Shown here piece after piece: positions 52,792 through 61,367 of a stretch of 64,000 bases of DNA. The notes under the pieces were generated by a model. The model saw only the letters and a list, made by a program, of their open reading frames with translations. It searched no databases and was not told the origin of the DNA. This stretch comes from an uncultured Lachnospiraceae bacterium (GTDB taxonomy: Bacteria > Bacillota > Clostridia > Lachnospirales > Lachnospiraceae). Where the stretch lies: positions 35,110-99,109 of the forward strand of contig CANRDO010000004.1 in NCBI GenBank assembly GCA_947629385.1. The letters run 5' to 3'. The translations under genes and the position numbers were made by a program. Positions within the stretch are counted from its first letter, which is position 1. Each line of letters starts with the position of its first letter.

Positions 52792-54213
52792 TTGCGGGGA
52801 AACAGAATAAAAAAGGCGGGTATCCTGTTTGTGATATTCATGCTTTGCTTCACGTTTGTGTCCCGGGCGGCACAGAGTGTTACGACGGCAGTCGTGGAAA
52901 CAAAGAAAGCGGTTTCAGGCAAGATTACGCATGAGATCAGCGCTTCCGGAAGGATAGAGGCTGGGAGCGAGTTTGCCGTTCTGATACCGGAGGGCCTGCA
53001 GGTGACGGAGGTCTGCGTGGAGGAAGGCGATGATGTCGCGGAGGGTGCGTTGCTGTTCATGACGGCAGGAAACACAAAACTGGCGCGTGCCAGGGAGGAT
53101 TTCCTGTCATGGGAGAGGAGGGCATCCATGGATTTGAGCGGGCTTTCTGACAAATACCTGCAGGCTTATGAGGACTGGCAGCGTTACCTTGCCAAGACAG
53201 AAGGGTGGTACTGGAAAGCGGAGGACGACCTTCAGGAAGATGAACTGGAGCTTGCTGTCCGGGAAAAAGAATACGAGTATTTTAACAGCTGCAAGGAATA
53301 TTTTAACGATCTTGCCGCAGCAGAGAAGATCCGGATCGGTTCGCTTTCCGGTGACGCCGGGCGCGCGGAGAGTATGGCGGCGAAGGCACAGAAAGTATGC
53401 CAGAGGCTGCAGGAGAAACTGGATACCGCGAAAAATGAGTATTGGGATTATAAAAGAAACAGGGAGCGCAGCTATCAGTACACCAGAAAGGATGATGAGA
53501 AGAAATACAGGGAGGCTTTGGAAAAGGCCATACCGGAATACCAGGCTGCGATTGAGGATTATGAGGACGGGCTGCTTACAAAGATACGTGCGGTCGAAGA
53601 TTCTTCTACCGATAATATGGATGAAAACGGGAATGTATCTTCCCCGGTATCCGGGGTGGTCCGGGAAATCGCTGTGAAAGAAGGGGCAGCGACGCCGTCT
53701 TCCGCTTCCGCTGTAATCGCGGTATCTTCGCAGAAAAAGCAGCTCCGGGTACAGCTTGGCGCGGATATGGAAAAATACCTGTCGGCCGGGGATGAATGCA
53801 TTATAAAGAAATATGGCGCGTCGGAAGAGATCAGGGGACAGACCATCACAAAGCTCTCGTATGATGAAAAGGATGCCTCCCTGCTGGATGTCACGGTGGA
53901 GGTACACGGGGAAGGCCTGGCTGTCGGGGACATGGTGACGGTGGATTTCAGCAGGCAGTCGGAACAGTATCCGCTCGTGCTGCCACTGGACTCGATCCAT
54001 ATCGAGTCCGGCGAAACGTATGTCCTGGCGTTGAAAGAGAGGGAAGGCATTCTGGGAAAAAATCTGGAGGCGGAAAAACTGAGTGTTAAGATCCTTGAAC
54101 AGAACAGCGATTACGCCGCGGTTTCTTCGGATGGGATTGCGGACCGCGAGATTATTGTCCGGACGGACCGGGCGGTGGATGCGGGGAGCAGGGTCAGGCA
54201 GAAAGTCGCGTGA
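52792..54213 (+). CDS. HlyD-like periplasmic adaptor (membrane fusion protein)
   Basis: 473 aa from TTG 52792 (AAAGGGGGAAA upstream). One N-terminal membrane helix (AGILFVIFMLCFTFVSRA), a lipoyl half-motif (GRIEAGSEFAVLIPEGLQVT, VEEGDDVAEGALLF), a long coiled coil (about 100-270), the second lipoyl half (SPVSGVVREIAVKEGA) and a beta-barrel domain. In monoderms such adaptors pair with MacB-type exporters for peptides or antibiotics; here a MacB-like protein follows but without a nucleotide-binding subunit. Confidence 0.85.
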   Translation: MRGNRIKKAGILFVIFMLCFTFVSRAAQSVTTAVVETKKAVSGKITHEISASGRIEAGSEFAVLIPEGLQVTEVCVEEGDDVAEGALLFMTAGNTKLARAREDFLSWERRASMDLSGLSDKYLQAYEDWQRYLAKTEGWYWKAEDDLQEDELELAVREKEYEYFNSCKEYFNDLAAAEKIRIGSLSGDAGRAESMAAKAQKVCQRLQEKLDTAKNEYWDYKRNRERSYQYTRKDDEKKYREALEKAIPEYQAAIEDYEDGLLTKIRAVEDSSTDNMDENGNVSSPVSGVVREIAVKEGAATPSSASAVIAVSSQKKQLRVQLGADMEKYLSAGDECIIKKYGASEEIRGQTITKLSYDEKDASLLDVTVEVHGEGLAVGDMVTVDFSRQSEQYPLVLPLDSIHIESGETYVLALKEREGILGKNLEAEKLSVKILEQNSDYAAVSSDGIADREIIVRTDRAVDAGSRVRQKVA

Positions 54214-54283
54214 AAGATGGGGAGCCAAATACGTTCCTGACGGATAGGATTGGCAGAAGAAAGGGGAAGAAACGGAGAGGCTT

Positions 54284-55813
54284 ATGGGGAAAAAGATAAA
54301 GGCCATCGTTTGTATAATGGCTGCCGTCATTGGTATATGGCGGGGTCTGGGTCAGCTTGGTCTTTTTAAGGAATTTTCCGGAATCCGGTATTATGAACTG
54401 GAAGAAAAAGTGCCTATGGATACCGCTGCCGCGATGCGCGCGGAAGAGGCAGGGAAAATGACGGATCTGGTATTGTGGGATTTTCTGGACGGCCAGACGG
54501 TTTCCATCCATGCACCGGTCGAGCGGACAGGCAAGGTCAGCGTGGTAACGGTATGCGGAACGCCCAAATATCTGACCGGGAATTTCACTGTACCGTACTG
54601 CGGGGATACGCAGGGCTGTCTGCTTGACAGTGGGACGGCATGGAAGCTTTTCGGCACGGAGGAAGCGACAGGAGAATCGGTCATATATCAGGGTAAGGAA
54701 TACAAAATAAAAGGGATACTTGATAAGATGGAACCTACCATGCTGATCCAGGCGTCTGCTGATTATAATGGGGGTTTTGGACGTATGACCCTGGCTGGCG
54801 GCAGCGGGACAGGAGACTGGGAGCTGGAGAACCGGATACGGAACAGATATGGGGTCTCACTGGAAAAAATCGAGTGGGGGATCGCCAGAGCTGCAGTGAA
54901 GCTGGCTTTCTGCGTGATGCCGCTGTCTGTCTATGTGCTTGTGTGGAAAAGATTATATAAACATAGAAAGAGCAGGAAGCCGACAGACAAAGCTGCGGCT
55001 GTTTTAGGTGTTGCTGCGGGTACCGTATTGTTTTCAGGCTTACTGTGGATAACAGGGATACGTGGGATTCCTGCAGAGTATATTCCGCCGCAGTGGTCCG
55101 ACTTTGAATTTTATAAAAAAGTATGGGGGAATCTGGGAAACGCATGGAAGAATCTGTTCCGGTCAAGCTTCAGCACATTTGAACTGAGGATGGTTCAGAA
55201 CAATGTCATTCTGTTTCTGGATATTATTTTGACGGGTATTGCGATGTGCTGCCTGGGCATTGGCCTGTGCGACAGACTGCTCTGGCAGATGGATGAGAAA
55301 AAAGACCTGATGATGGGAGGAAAGCTGATTATGGAAAAGAAAGATGATATGGGAAGAATGGAACCGAAAACTCCGTTTAACCTTGCAACGGTTTGCCTTG
55401 ATGTATATGAAGACCTGTTCCATGCATTTCGTAAAGAGGGATATATGCTGCGGGTGGATCCGGGAAATGCATTTGACGTATCGGTTGTGATTGACAGGAG
55501 GCAGGTTCATCGTGCATTGTGTCTGCTTTTCTACGGCATTGCCTGCCACTGTGAAAAAGGGACGGAATTTCTGATATCGTCAAGGGATAAAATGGTGACT
55601 CTTGAGGGGATGACCAGATCAGATTCAGACATGTTCAGACCTTTGGAGCAGGAGAAACTGCCCGAAGCCTTTACAAGAAAAGATAATATGGAAAAAGCTG
55701 TGAAGTACATCTGGGAGACGGGAGGACAGGTGAAAGTATTGAATGACCGGGAGAAAATCGGAATTGGGGTAGCAGTTGAAAATACGAAACCCATAATTAT
55801 GCTTAGCAAATAA
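54284..55813 (+). CDS. MacB-periplasmic-core-like membrane protein with degenerate kinase-like tail
   Basis: 509 aa; GGAGAGG precedes the ATG. After one helix, residues about 40-190 resemble the MacB periplasmic core (GCLLDSGTAWKLFGTEEATG, then YQGKEYKIKGIL). Three further helices follow. The last 150 residues (VVIDRRQVHRALCLLFYGIA, then HCEKGTEFLISSRDKMVTLE) have the spacing of a histidine-kinase ATPase domain but lack the N-box Asn and glycine boxes, suggesting a dead or diverged GHKL domain. The permease half of MacB and its ATPase are missing. I do not know its function; operon context suggests partnership with the HlyD-like protein. Confidence 0.5.
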   Translation: MGKKIKAIVCIMAAVIGIWRGLGQLGLFKEFSGIRYYELEEKVPMDTAAAMRAEEAGKMTDLVLWDFLDGQTVSIHAPVERTGKVSVVTVCGTPKYLTGNFTVPYCGDTQGCLLDSGTAWKLFGTEEATGESVIYQGKEYKIKGILDKMEPTMLIQASADYNGGFGRMTLAGGSGTGDWELENRIRNRYGVSLEKIEWGIARAAVKLAFCVMPLSVYVLVWKRLYKHRKSRKPTDKAAAVLGVAAGTVLFSGLLWITGIRGIPAEYIPPQWSDFEFYKKVWGNLGNAWKNLFRSSFSTFELRMVQNNVILFLDIILTGIAMCCLGIGLCDRLLWQMDEKKDLMMGGKLIMEKKDDMGRMEPKTPFNLATVCLDVYEDLFHAFRKEGYMLRVDPGNAFDVSVVIDRRQVHRALCLLFYGIACHCEKGTEFLISSRDKMVTLEGMTRSDSDMFRPLEQEKLPEAFTRKDNMEKAVKYIWETGGQVKVLNDREKIGIGVAVENTKPIIMLSK

Positions 55814-55842
55814 ATATGATATTAATTGTTTCAGCCTTTGTA

Positions 55843-55893
55843 AGTTTTCCGCTATAGTATCCAAAGTGTAAGAAGAGAAACCGCTTTGTATAG
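55843..55893 (+). pseudogene. Cysteine-rich KTR gene fragment
   Basis: In frame it reads SFPL, stop, YPKCKKRNRFV, stop, matching NFPLYCPKCKKENRI of the KTR protein at 46230 with a nonsense mutation and loss of one Cys. Only the 3' end of the gene remains, just upstream of the LytTR regulator. A similar KTR gene lies just downstream of the regulator/kinase remnant at 45840. Confidence 0.6.
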
Positions 55894-55967
55894 AATTTTC
55901 TTGCAAAATAGGCGGGCTCTTCCATATAATATTACATTATAATCTATTATTTTGAGGTGGCATTACT

Positions 55968-56687
55968 ATGCTGAACGTAGCGATATGTGATGATGACACT
56001 CTGATACTTGCAAAGGTTGGGGAGCTTGTTGGGGATTTTTTCAGAAAGAATTGTACGGAAATAAAAACACAGCTATACCAGTCGAGTGAAAACCTGATAT
56101 ATGATCTGCATGATGGCCTGAATTATAATCTTTTTTTGCTGGATATAGAAATGCCGGGAGCAAATGGGATGGAGATTGCAAAAAGTATTCATGATCATAT
56201 GCCTGCGGCAACGGTCATTTTTATTACTTCACATTTGGAATATGCGATTGAGGCATACGAATTTTCGGTATTCCGTTACATTCCTAAGTCGGCGATAGAG
56301 GAAAAACTGCCTGCGGCGCTGCGCGATTTTTATAAGTTATATGGTCTGGAACGAAATGAGTTTTATATGGTTCAGACGAAAAAACGAGTAGAACAGTTAA
56401 ATTACAGAGATATTTTGTACATTCTGAAGAATGGGAAATATACGGTGTTTTATCTGTCAGGTAGCAGGACAGTTTCGGTGCGGAAGACATTGGCGCAGGT
56501 ATTTAAGGAAATCAACAAGGATTATTTCTATTTTGTTGATAGGGGCTGTATTGTAAATCTTGCAAAGGTGATCGGGGTGAATGACAACGGAGTCCTTTTG
56601 CCGGATGATCGTCAGCTTGTGATCAGCAGATCGAGTATTCCGGAGCTTAAAAAAGTATTACTGAAATTTTGGGGGCGACAGATATGA
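55968..56687 (+). CDS. LytTR (AgrA-like) response regulator
   Basis: 239 aa; GAGGTGG precedes the ATG. The receiver domain starts MLNVAICDDDTLILAKVGEL with phospho-acceptor D59 in LFLLDIEMPG; the C-terminal LytTR DNA-binding domain reads VEQLNYRDILYILKNGKYTV and FYFVDRGCIVNLAKVIGVND. Overlaps the kinase by 4 bases. No agrB or agrD lies beside it, so the signal is unknown. Confidence 0.95.
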   Translation: MLNVAICDDDTLILAKVGELVGDFFRKNCTEIKTQLYQSSENLIYDLHDGLNYNLFLLDIEMPGANGMEIAKSIHDHMPAATVIFITSHLEYAIEAYEFSVFRYIPKSAIEEKLPAALRDFYKLYGLERNEFYMVQTKKRVEQLNYRDILYILKNGKYTVFYLSGSRTVSVRKTLAQVFKEINKDYFYFVDRGCIVNLAKVIGVNDNGVLLPDDRQLVISRSSIPELKKVLLKFWGRQI

Positions 56688-58000
56688 TGGCATTGCAAAT
56701 ACTGTTTGAATGGCTTGCATCGTTGGTTGAAGTCCTGTTATTCTTTTACGTGATCGATGCAATATCGGACAGGAGATTCACAAAGGGGAAGCAGGGACGT
56801 TTTACTTTTATCGTTGCAGGGTTCGTCGCTTTCGGTGTTATTCTAATGAATTTGGCGAAGCTGTCGATTAGTCTGCCAACATTTATATATGCTGTGATTG
56901 TTTATGCCCTGGGTGCGAAGCTCTTGTTTCGAGGCCGATTCCCTGATTATCTGCTTGCTTCTGTCGGATATATCGCTTTTCTGTCCTTTATGGATATGAT
57001 GCTCTTTCTTGCTATGAATCATGTGGGCATAGTTGAGACGACAGAAGCGGTTCAGCAAATAACTTCTTTTGATGGGAAACGTGTTGCTCTTATTGCATTT
57101 GCCAAAGCGGCTGATGTTACTCTTGTGCTGTTCTTCGGCGGATTGCTCCGCAAAAAGGTGCTGCGTACAGGAAACAGAAGTTTTGCCATTACTGTAATAT
57201 GTCTTATTCTGGGAAGTGCCGGCAGTATTTATTATGTTATACATTTGGAATATCTGCTTGGATTTGCATGGAACTTTTCTCAGATCTTGTTGGGGCTGAG
57301 CTGTATATTGATAGTGGCTATTTTGTATCTGACATTGCGCATATGGGAAATTCGTCAGGAAGCGGAATATGCAGACAGGAGAAACCAACTGCTGGAAACC
57401 AACTATCGTTTAGAGAAAGAGGCCTATGAATCAAACGCTAAGCTATATCACGACATGCGGAACCATTTTTTGGCGATTCAAAATTATTTGGCCGGAGATC
57501 ATGTGTCCGAAGCGCAAGAATATCTGGAGAAGCTTGTCGGAAATTATAAAGCTTTTGGTGTTGAGCGCCAGACCGGAATTGAAGCCGTTGACTATATCCT
57601 GTGTAGGAAAACAGAGATTGCCAGAGAAAGAGGAATTGTGGTTCAGATACATTCGGAATATCCGAAAGACTGCCAGATCGACCCAGTAGACTTATGTACG
57701 ATATTTTCTAATCTGTTTGACAATGCCATAGAGGCGTGTGAGAAATGTCAGCAGGATGCAAAGAAAGAAATTATTTTGACGATCCGAAGAATCCACCAGT
57801 TCATTCTTATCCGGATGCAGAACAGTAGTGCCTCGGCACCGGTGATCAAAGACGGAACGATTGACACATCGAAAGCAGACCGGAGCAAACATGGATGGGG
57901 ATTACTAAATATTGAATCTGCGGTAGAAAAGTATGGAGGAACGATAGAATACGATTACAATGGGTCTCTGTTTAGCGTAAGCATTATGTTTTTTTACTGA
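56684..58000 (+). CDS. GHKL (AgrC-like) sensor histidine kinase
   Basis: 438 aa from ATG 56684 (ATGA overlap with the regulator). Six membrane helices in the first 210 residues, then a short coiled coil, phospho-acceptor His in YHDMRNHFLAIQNYL, and a GHKL ATPase with FSNLFDNAIEAC and HGWGLLNIESAVEKYGG. It pairs with the LytTR regulator in quorum- or peptide-sensing systems. Fragments of this same pair occur at 45844-45984. Confidence 0.95.
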   Translation: MMALQILFEWLASLVEVLLFFYVIDAISDRRFTKGKQGRFTFIVAGFVAFGVILMNLAKLSISLPTFIYAVIVYALGAKLLFRGRFPDYLLASVGYIAFLSFMDMMLFLAMNHVGIVETTEAVQQITSFDGKRVALIAFAKAADVTLVLFFGGLLRKKVLRTGNRSFAITVICLILGSAGSIYYVIHLEYLLGFAWNFSQILLGLSCILIVAILYLTLRIWEIRQEAEYADRRNQLLETNYRLEKEAYESNAKLYHDMRNHFLAIQNYLAGDHVSEAQEYLEKLVGNYKAFGVERQTGIEAVDYILCRKTEIARERGIVVQIHSEYPKDCQIDPVDLCTIFSNLFDNAIEACEKCQQDAKKEIILTIRRIHQFILIRMQNSSASAPVIKDGTIDTSKADRSKHGWGLLNIESAVEKYGGTIEYDYNGSLFSVSIMFFY

Positions 58001-58110
58001 GGCTGATTTTTCGGGGACAGTTACCGCCTGTTTTGAGGACAGTTGTGGTGACTGTTATTTTTTGCGGTATTATATAAATTACAGGACATGATGTAAGGGG
58101 GATTGTACAA

Positions 58111-58410
58111 ATGAATGTAAAGGAAAAACCGACAACACTCCAAAAATCAAAGATTATCCGTGCGGCGGTCTATATCCGTTTCTCAACGAAAGAGGATGCC
58201 ACTTCTCACTTACCGAAAGTTGCGGTGGACTATTATGCGGAATATGTAGCGTCACACCACCCAGATTGGCATATCTACCCAAATTACGGAACTCTCGGAA
58301 CGGCAGCTAATCGCGTTGTGCTGGATCTGCCGTCCAATACTGTGAAATCAGCCTGCCAAAGTAATAGGTTTACAGCATCCGGCAGTCACAAAAGTAAAAT
58401 CGAGAAATAA
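58111..58410 (+). pseudogene. Serine recombinase N-terminal remnant
   Basis: After AAGGGGG the frame encodes RAAVYIRFSTKEDATSHLPK and VAVDYYAEYVASHHPDWHIY, the start of a large serine recombinase (catalytic Ser in RFST). The usual continuation with ADEGISG is replaced by unrelated sequence and a stop after 99 residues. Not functional. Marks an earlier insertion site. Confidence 0.7.
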
Positions 58411-58526
58411 AACGCTTGGTTTTATGGCATATACTACCCATACATATACAGTTATGAAGTTGTGCTACTAAAGACTGCTGATTGTTGTTTTAGTATGAAG
58501 GTGATATTATCGGAAAACTTATATTA

Positions 58527-58943
58527 TTGTCTTTCGATGATGACGAAGAAGATATGATAAATACAATATTATCCGTGCTAGAAAATGGACGAAAGATATG
58601 CAGGATAGAGGAGAAACTACGGTCAACGGAAATACACTATGACGATTTAATAATCTTATCCGATAAAAGAGAAGTGATGCATCATGGTAAGCGGGTAGAG
58701 CTGACATATACGGAATTTGAAATCCTGCGGCTTCTGGCACAGAATCCGGGACAGGTATTCAGCAAAGAACAGATTTATGATATTATCTGGAAGGAACCGT
58801 ATGAAGGGGACTACAACATTGTCATGAGCCATATCAGTCACATACGGGATAAAATTGAAGATGATCCAAGTCATCCGATCTATATCCAAACGGTTTGGGG
58901 AGTGGGGTATCGGTTCAACAAGAATTTGAGCAATGGTCTATGA
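58527..58943 (+). CDS. Orphan winged-helix regulator (PhoB-type DNA-binding domain only)
   Basis: 138 aa from TTG 58527; upstream in-frame codons at 58506-58512 next to AAGGTGAT are possible non-ATG starts. The C-terminal 100 residues are an OmpR/PhoB winged helix (VELTYTEFEILRLLAQNPGQ, VFSKEQIYDIIWKEPYEGDY, VWGVGYRF). The receiver is replaced by about 45 residues. Such receiver-less regulators are frequent in clostridial ICEs. Target unknown. Confidence 0.75.
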   Translation: MSFDDDEEDMINTILSVLENGRKICRIEEKLRSTEIHYDDLIILSDKREVMHHGKRVELTYTEFEILRLLAQNPGQVFSKEQIYDIIWKEPYEGDYNIVMSHISHIRDKIEDDPSHPIYIQTVWGVGYRFNKNLSNGL

Positions 58944-58958
58944 AAATATGTTTGCAGA

Positions 58959-59222
58959 TCATTGCTCTTTTTTGCCTTCCATGTTAAGCAAATATTCGCA
59001 TGATACATGGAAAAACTCTGCTAATGCGACAACTTCATAATCAGGAACAAAGCGTGAACCTTGTTCAATCCTTAGTATAGTCAGGTCACTGAAGTCATAT
59101 CCGGCGAGTTGTAATTGCTCAGCTAGCGCCCTTTGAGAGAGATTCCGTTCCACACGCAATTCTTTTACACGTTTCCCGATTCGATTTTTGGAGTTTGTTT
59201 TCTTATCCCAATATATGATCAT
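58959..59222 (-). CDS. XRE-family helix-turn-helix protein
   Basis: 87 aa from ATG 59222 (GGAG upstream). HTH: NRIGKRVKELRVERNLSQRA, then LTILRIEQGSRFVPDYEVVA. Transcribed leftward, convergent with the winged-helix gene (15 bases between the stops). Likely a repressor of element genes. Confidence 0.85.
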   Translation of the reverse strand: MIIYWDKKTNSKNRIGKRVKELRVERNLSQRALAEQLQLAGYDFSDLTILRIEQGSRFVPDYEVVALAEFFHVSCEYLLNMEGKKEQ

Positions 59223-59395
59223 TGCAATCTCCAAACATTCTAAAGATGAAGTGCATATATTGATTTTACGGAGAAAAATTGCTAATATACTTCTAAAGAT
59301 GAAGTATCGGAAAATTTTATTGTTCTTTTTATGGCATGAGCTGATAATACTGCCTGTAAAATGAAATACTTATATAGTAGAAAGGCGGGATGAGT

Positions 59396-59725
59396 ATGAA
59401 TGAGCTTTATGAAACAGTAAACCGTTTTCTGGAGGAAATGCGCTGTGACTCAGGAGAAAGAGAATATGCGGTCTCCACAGAGGACGTTTTAGAGGCGGAG
59501 AAAGAAAGAAATAAAGCGAGTACGGCAGTCGCAGAATGTTTGAAAAGCCTTCCCAAAGCAGAGCAGAGTCTTATTAACGAATATGTTGAAGCTTTGGAAC
59601 ATTGCCATTTTAAGGAGGAGCAGAGGGCCTATTATCAGGGTATTATGGATGGAATTCAATGGCTTGGGGAGTTAGGGCTTATTAAAAAAGGAAATAATCT
59701 AACAAAATTGATAAGCAAGTTATAA
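59396..59725 (+). CDS. Small alpha-helical protein, DUF6809-like
   Basis: 109 aa from ATG 59396 (AAAGGCGGG upstream; ATG 59390 is too near it). Contains VAECLKSLPKAEQSLINEYV and AYYQGIMDGIQWLGELGLI, a pattern seen in small ICE proteins of the DUF6809 type. No active-site motif. Stands alone between two XRE genes on the other strand. Confidence 0.6.
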   Translation: MNELYETVNRFLEEMRCDSGEREYAVSTEDVLEAEKERNKASTAVAECLKSLPKAEQSLINEYVEALEHCHFKEEQRAYYQGIMDGIQWLGELGLIKKGNNLTKLISKL

Positions 59726-59831
59726 TATTCGCTAAAAGGTGGCATGTTTAATGACATACCACCTTAAAATCAGAATAACTCAGAAAAATTCAGACATTCT
59801 ACAAAAAATATCAAGTGGCCATTGCTATTTT

Positions 59832-60176
59832 TTATACGGAAGTTTTATATGTACGAAGATAGGCTTCGACAATGGCCAGAATTGTGGTAATCTGATCGTC
59901 GGTGCATTTTGACAGATATACTTGGAGCCGTTTAAAATCCAGACTATCTGTATGTTGTTCCTTGTAAAACAAGGGATCAGCGGAAATATTTAATGCACAC
60001 ACAATCTGCTGGATCTTTGAAAAACTTGGTACGTTTCCATGATTTTCAATCTCTTTCAAATATCGGCTGGATATGCCGGACATTTCTGCAAGTTCTTCGT
60101 AGGTTAATCTCTGGTCGGTTCGAGCTTTCTTGATGAATAGGCCCAAATCTTTATTGTTTTGCTTTTCTCTTGCCAT
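59832..60176 (-). CDS. XRE-family helix-turn-helix repressor
   Basis: 114 aa from ATG 60176 with GGAGGTG upstream. HTH: LGLFIKKARTDQRLTYEELA, then ISSRYLKEIENHGNVPSFSK. This resembles the repressor placed in front of the sigma and excision genes in Tn916/CTn-type elements. Transcribed away from the sigma gene at 60697; the 520-base gap between them is the likely control switch. Confidence 0.85.
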   Translation of the reverse strand: MAREKQNNKDLGLFIKKARTDQRLTYEELAEMSGISSRYLKEIENHGNVPSFSKIQQIVCALNISADPLFYKEQHTDSLDFKRLQVYLSKCTDDQITTILAIVEAYLRTYKTSV

Positions 60177-60696
60177 ACATACACCTCCAAATACAGTGTA
60201 TAGTTCACAAACAAGAATGAAAATGCAATAATAATTCACTAAATATATGGAATATAATTCCCTTTAGTAAAGATGGACTTAGAACGGCGCATATAAAAAA
60301 CGCACTGTTCAAAGGATATATAATCTGATCCTTTGGTGCGTTGGGGTATAATTTGCAAACCAGACGAATCAAAGGTCTTTTTGACTGGAGAATAAGCCTG
60401 CTGAACCGTATGGGTTGGAACAGGAGGCTGCAATAGGCGGAAAAGAACGTATTTCAGCCTGTTACGTCTGGGAAAGTGAACAGTTTACCACAAATTCTGT
60501 GGGGAAAAAGAATAATACTGATATAAATAGCGTCCAATGGAAGCAGATCCATCGGGACGCTTTTTACATATATGGGATTTTTAGAAAAAAATTCCTTCCA
60601 GAACAATCCATTGAGCATTGTCCATTCGGGACATGGAGTGAATCAAAGAAATTAACTTCACGTTTGCTCAGTGGAATAGGAAGGAGGTGAACTCTT
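60177..60696. promoter_or_regulatory. Divergent control region with two terminator-like hairpins
   Basis: 520 bases without a credible gene. A long hairpin at 60299-60342 (AACGCAC and AAAGGAT paired with ATCCTTT and GTGCGTT) is followed on the minus strand by TTTTTT. A TATAAT lies at 60347-60352. A plus-strand terminator sits at 60530-60565, in front of the sigma gene. The layout suggests attenuation of the downstream operon. Confidence 0.5.
60530..60565 (+). terminator. Terminator in the sigma gene leader
   Basis: GCGTCC (60530-60535) pairs with GGGACGC (60554-60560), followed by TTTTT. Located 130 bases before the sigma gene, so it can act as an attenuator. Confidence 0.65.
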
Positions 60697-61122
60697 ATGA
60701 GGAAATCTCCTTCTGATTATGAAATGACGATTTGCAATCAATTTGACCGCTTGTGCAAAATGGCGCTTAAAGGGGAGGCGGTAGATTATCATAGGCATAT
60801 GGCTTATCTCGAAAAACATGAAGTGATGTTGTCGGAGCTGTCGGAGCATGAACAAAATCAAATGTTCACGGAAGATGAATATAGCGTGGAAAACCAGTGG
60901 TTTCGTGTTATGGATTATGATATTGAGGTAAAAGATACGTTGATAGCGGAGGCGCTTCTGGCTCTTTCGGAAAGAAAACGAGATGTTATCTTACTGTCAT
61001 ATTTCATGGATATGAGCGATGCCGAGATTGCAAGAAAGATGAATCTGGTACGCTGTACCGTCCGTGAGCATCGAGTACGTTCGTTGGAATTGCTAAGAAA
61101 GATTATGGAGGATTTGATGTGA
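60697..61122 (+). CDS. Sigma-70-family factor of the ICE regulatory module (Tn916 Orf7-like)
   Basis: 141 aa; GGAAGGAGGTG precedes the ATG. The C-terminal region 4 reads ALLALSERKRDVILLSYFMD, then MSDAEIARKMNLVRCTVREH. The N-terminal half is not a classical region 2. In Tn916-type elements this protein drives excision and transfer gene expression. Overlaps the next gene by 4 bases. Confidence 0.85.
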   Translation: MRKSPSDYEMTICNQFDRLCKMALKGEAVDYHRHMAYLEKHEVMLSELSEHEQNQMFTEDEYSVENQWFRVMDYDIEVKDTLIAEALLALSERKRDVILLSYFMDMSDAEIARKMNLVRCTVREHRVRSLELLRKIMEDLM

Positions 61123-61367
61123 TGAAAAAACAAGGAGACGTGAAACAGAGAAGGTTGCTGCCGTTTGCGACTATCGAGGCCGCAGCTTCGGGAAATGTGG
61201 AAGCGATCCAGGCTGTATTAAAGCATTACGAGGGGTATATTGCGAAGCTTTCGATCAGGAAATTCCATGATGAATATGGAAATTCTTACTATTGTGTAGA
61301 TGAAACGCTGCGCAGACGGTTGGAAACGAAGCTGATTACTAAAGTTTTGGATTTCAAGATCGCATAG
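61119..61367 (+). CDS. Tn916 Orf8-like helix-turn-helix protein
   Basis: 82 aa: LLPFATIEAAASGNVEAIQA, then VLKHYEGYIAKLSIRKFHDE and VDETLRRRLETKLITKVLDF, the HTH_16 family of conjugative transposons. Together with the sigma factor it is the usual regulatory pair ahead of xis/int. Translationally coupled (ATGATG). Confidence 0.9.
   Translation: MMKKQGDVKQRRLLPFATIEAAASGNVEAIQAVLKHYEGYIAKLSIRKFHDEYGNSYYCVDETLRRRLETKLITKVLDFKIA

Noticed and set aside
55968..58000. Complete agr quorum-sensing locus
   Set aside because: No agrB or agrD reading frame was found on either strand around the regulator and kinase.
58111..58410. Functional serine recombinase
   Set aside because: Only the first third of the catalytic domain remains and the rest is unrelated sequence with an early stop.
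60415..60690. 91-codon ORF in the leader of the sigma gene
   Set aside because: Runs through a terminator hairpin, has no ribosome site and no recognisable motif; treated as leader RNA.
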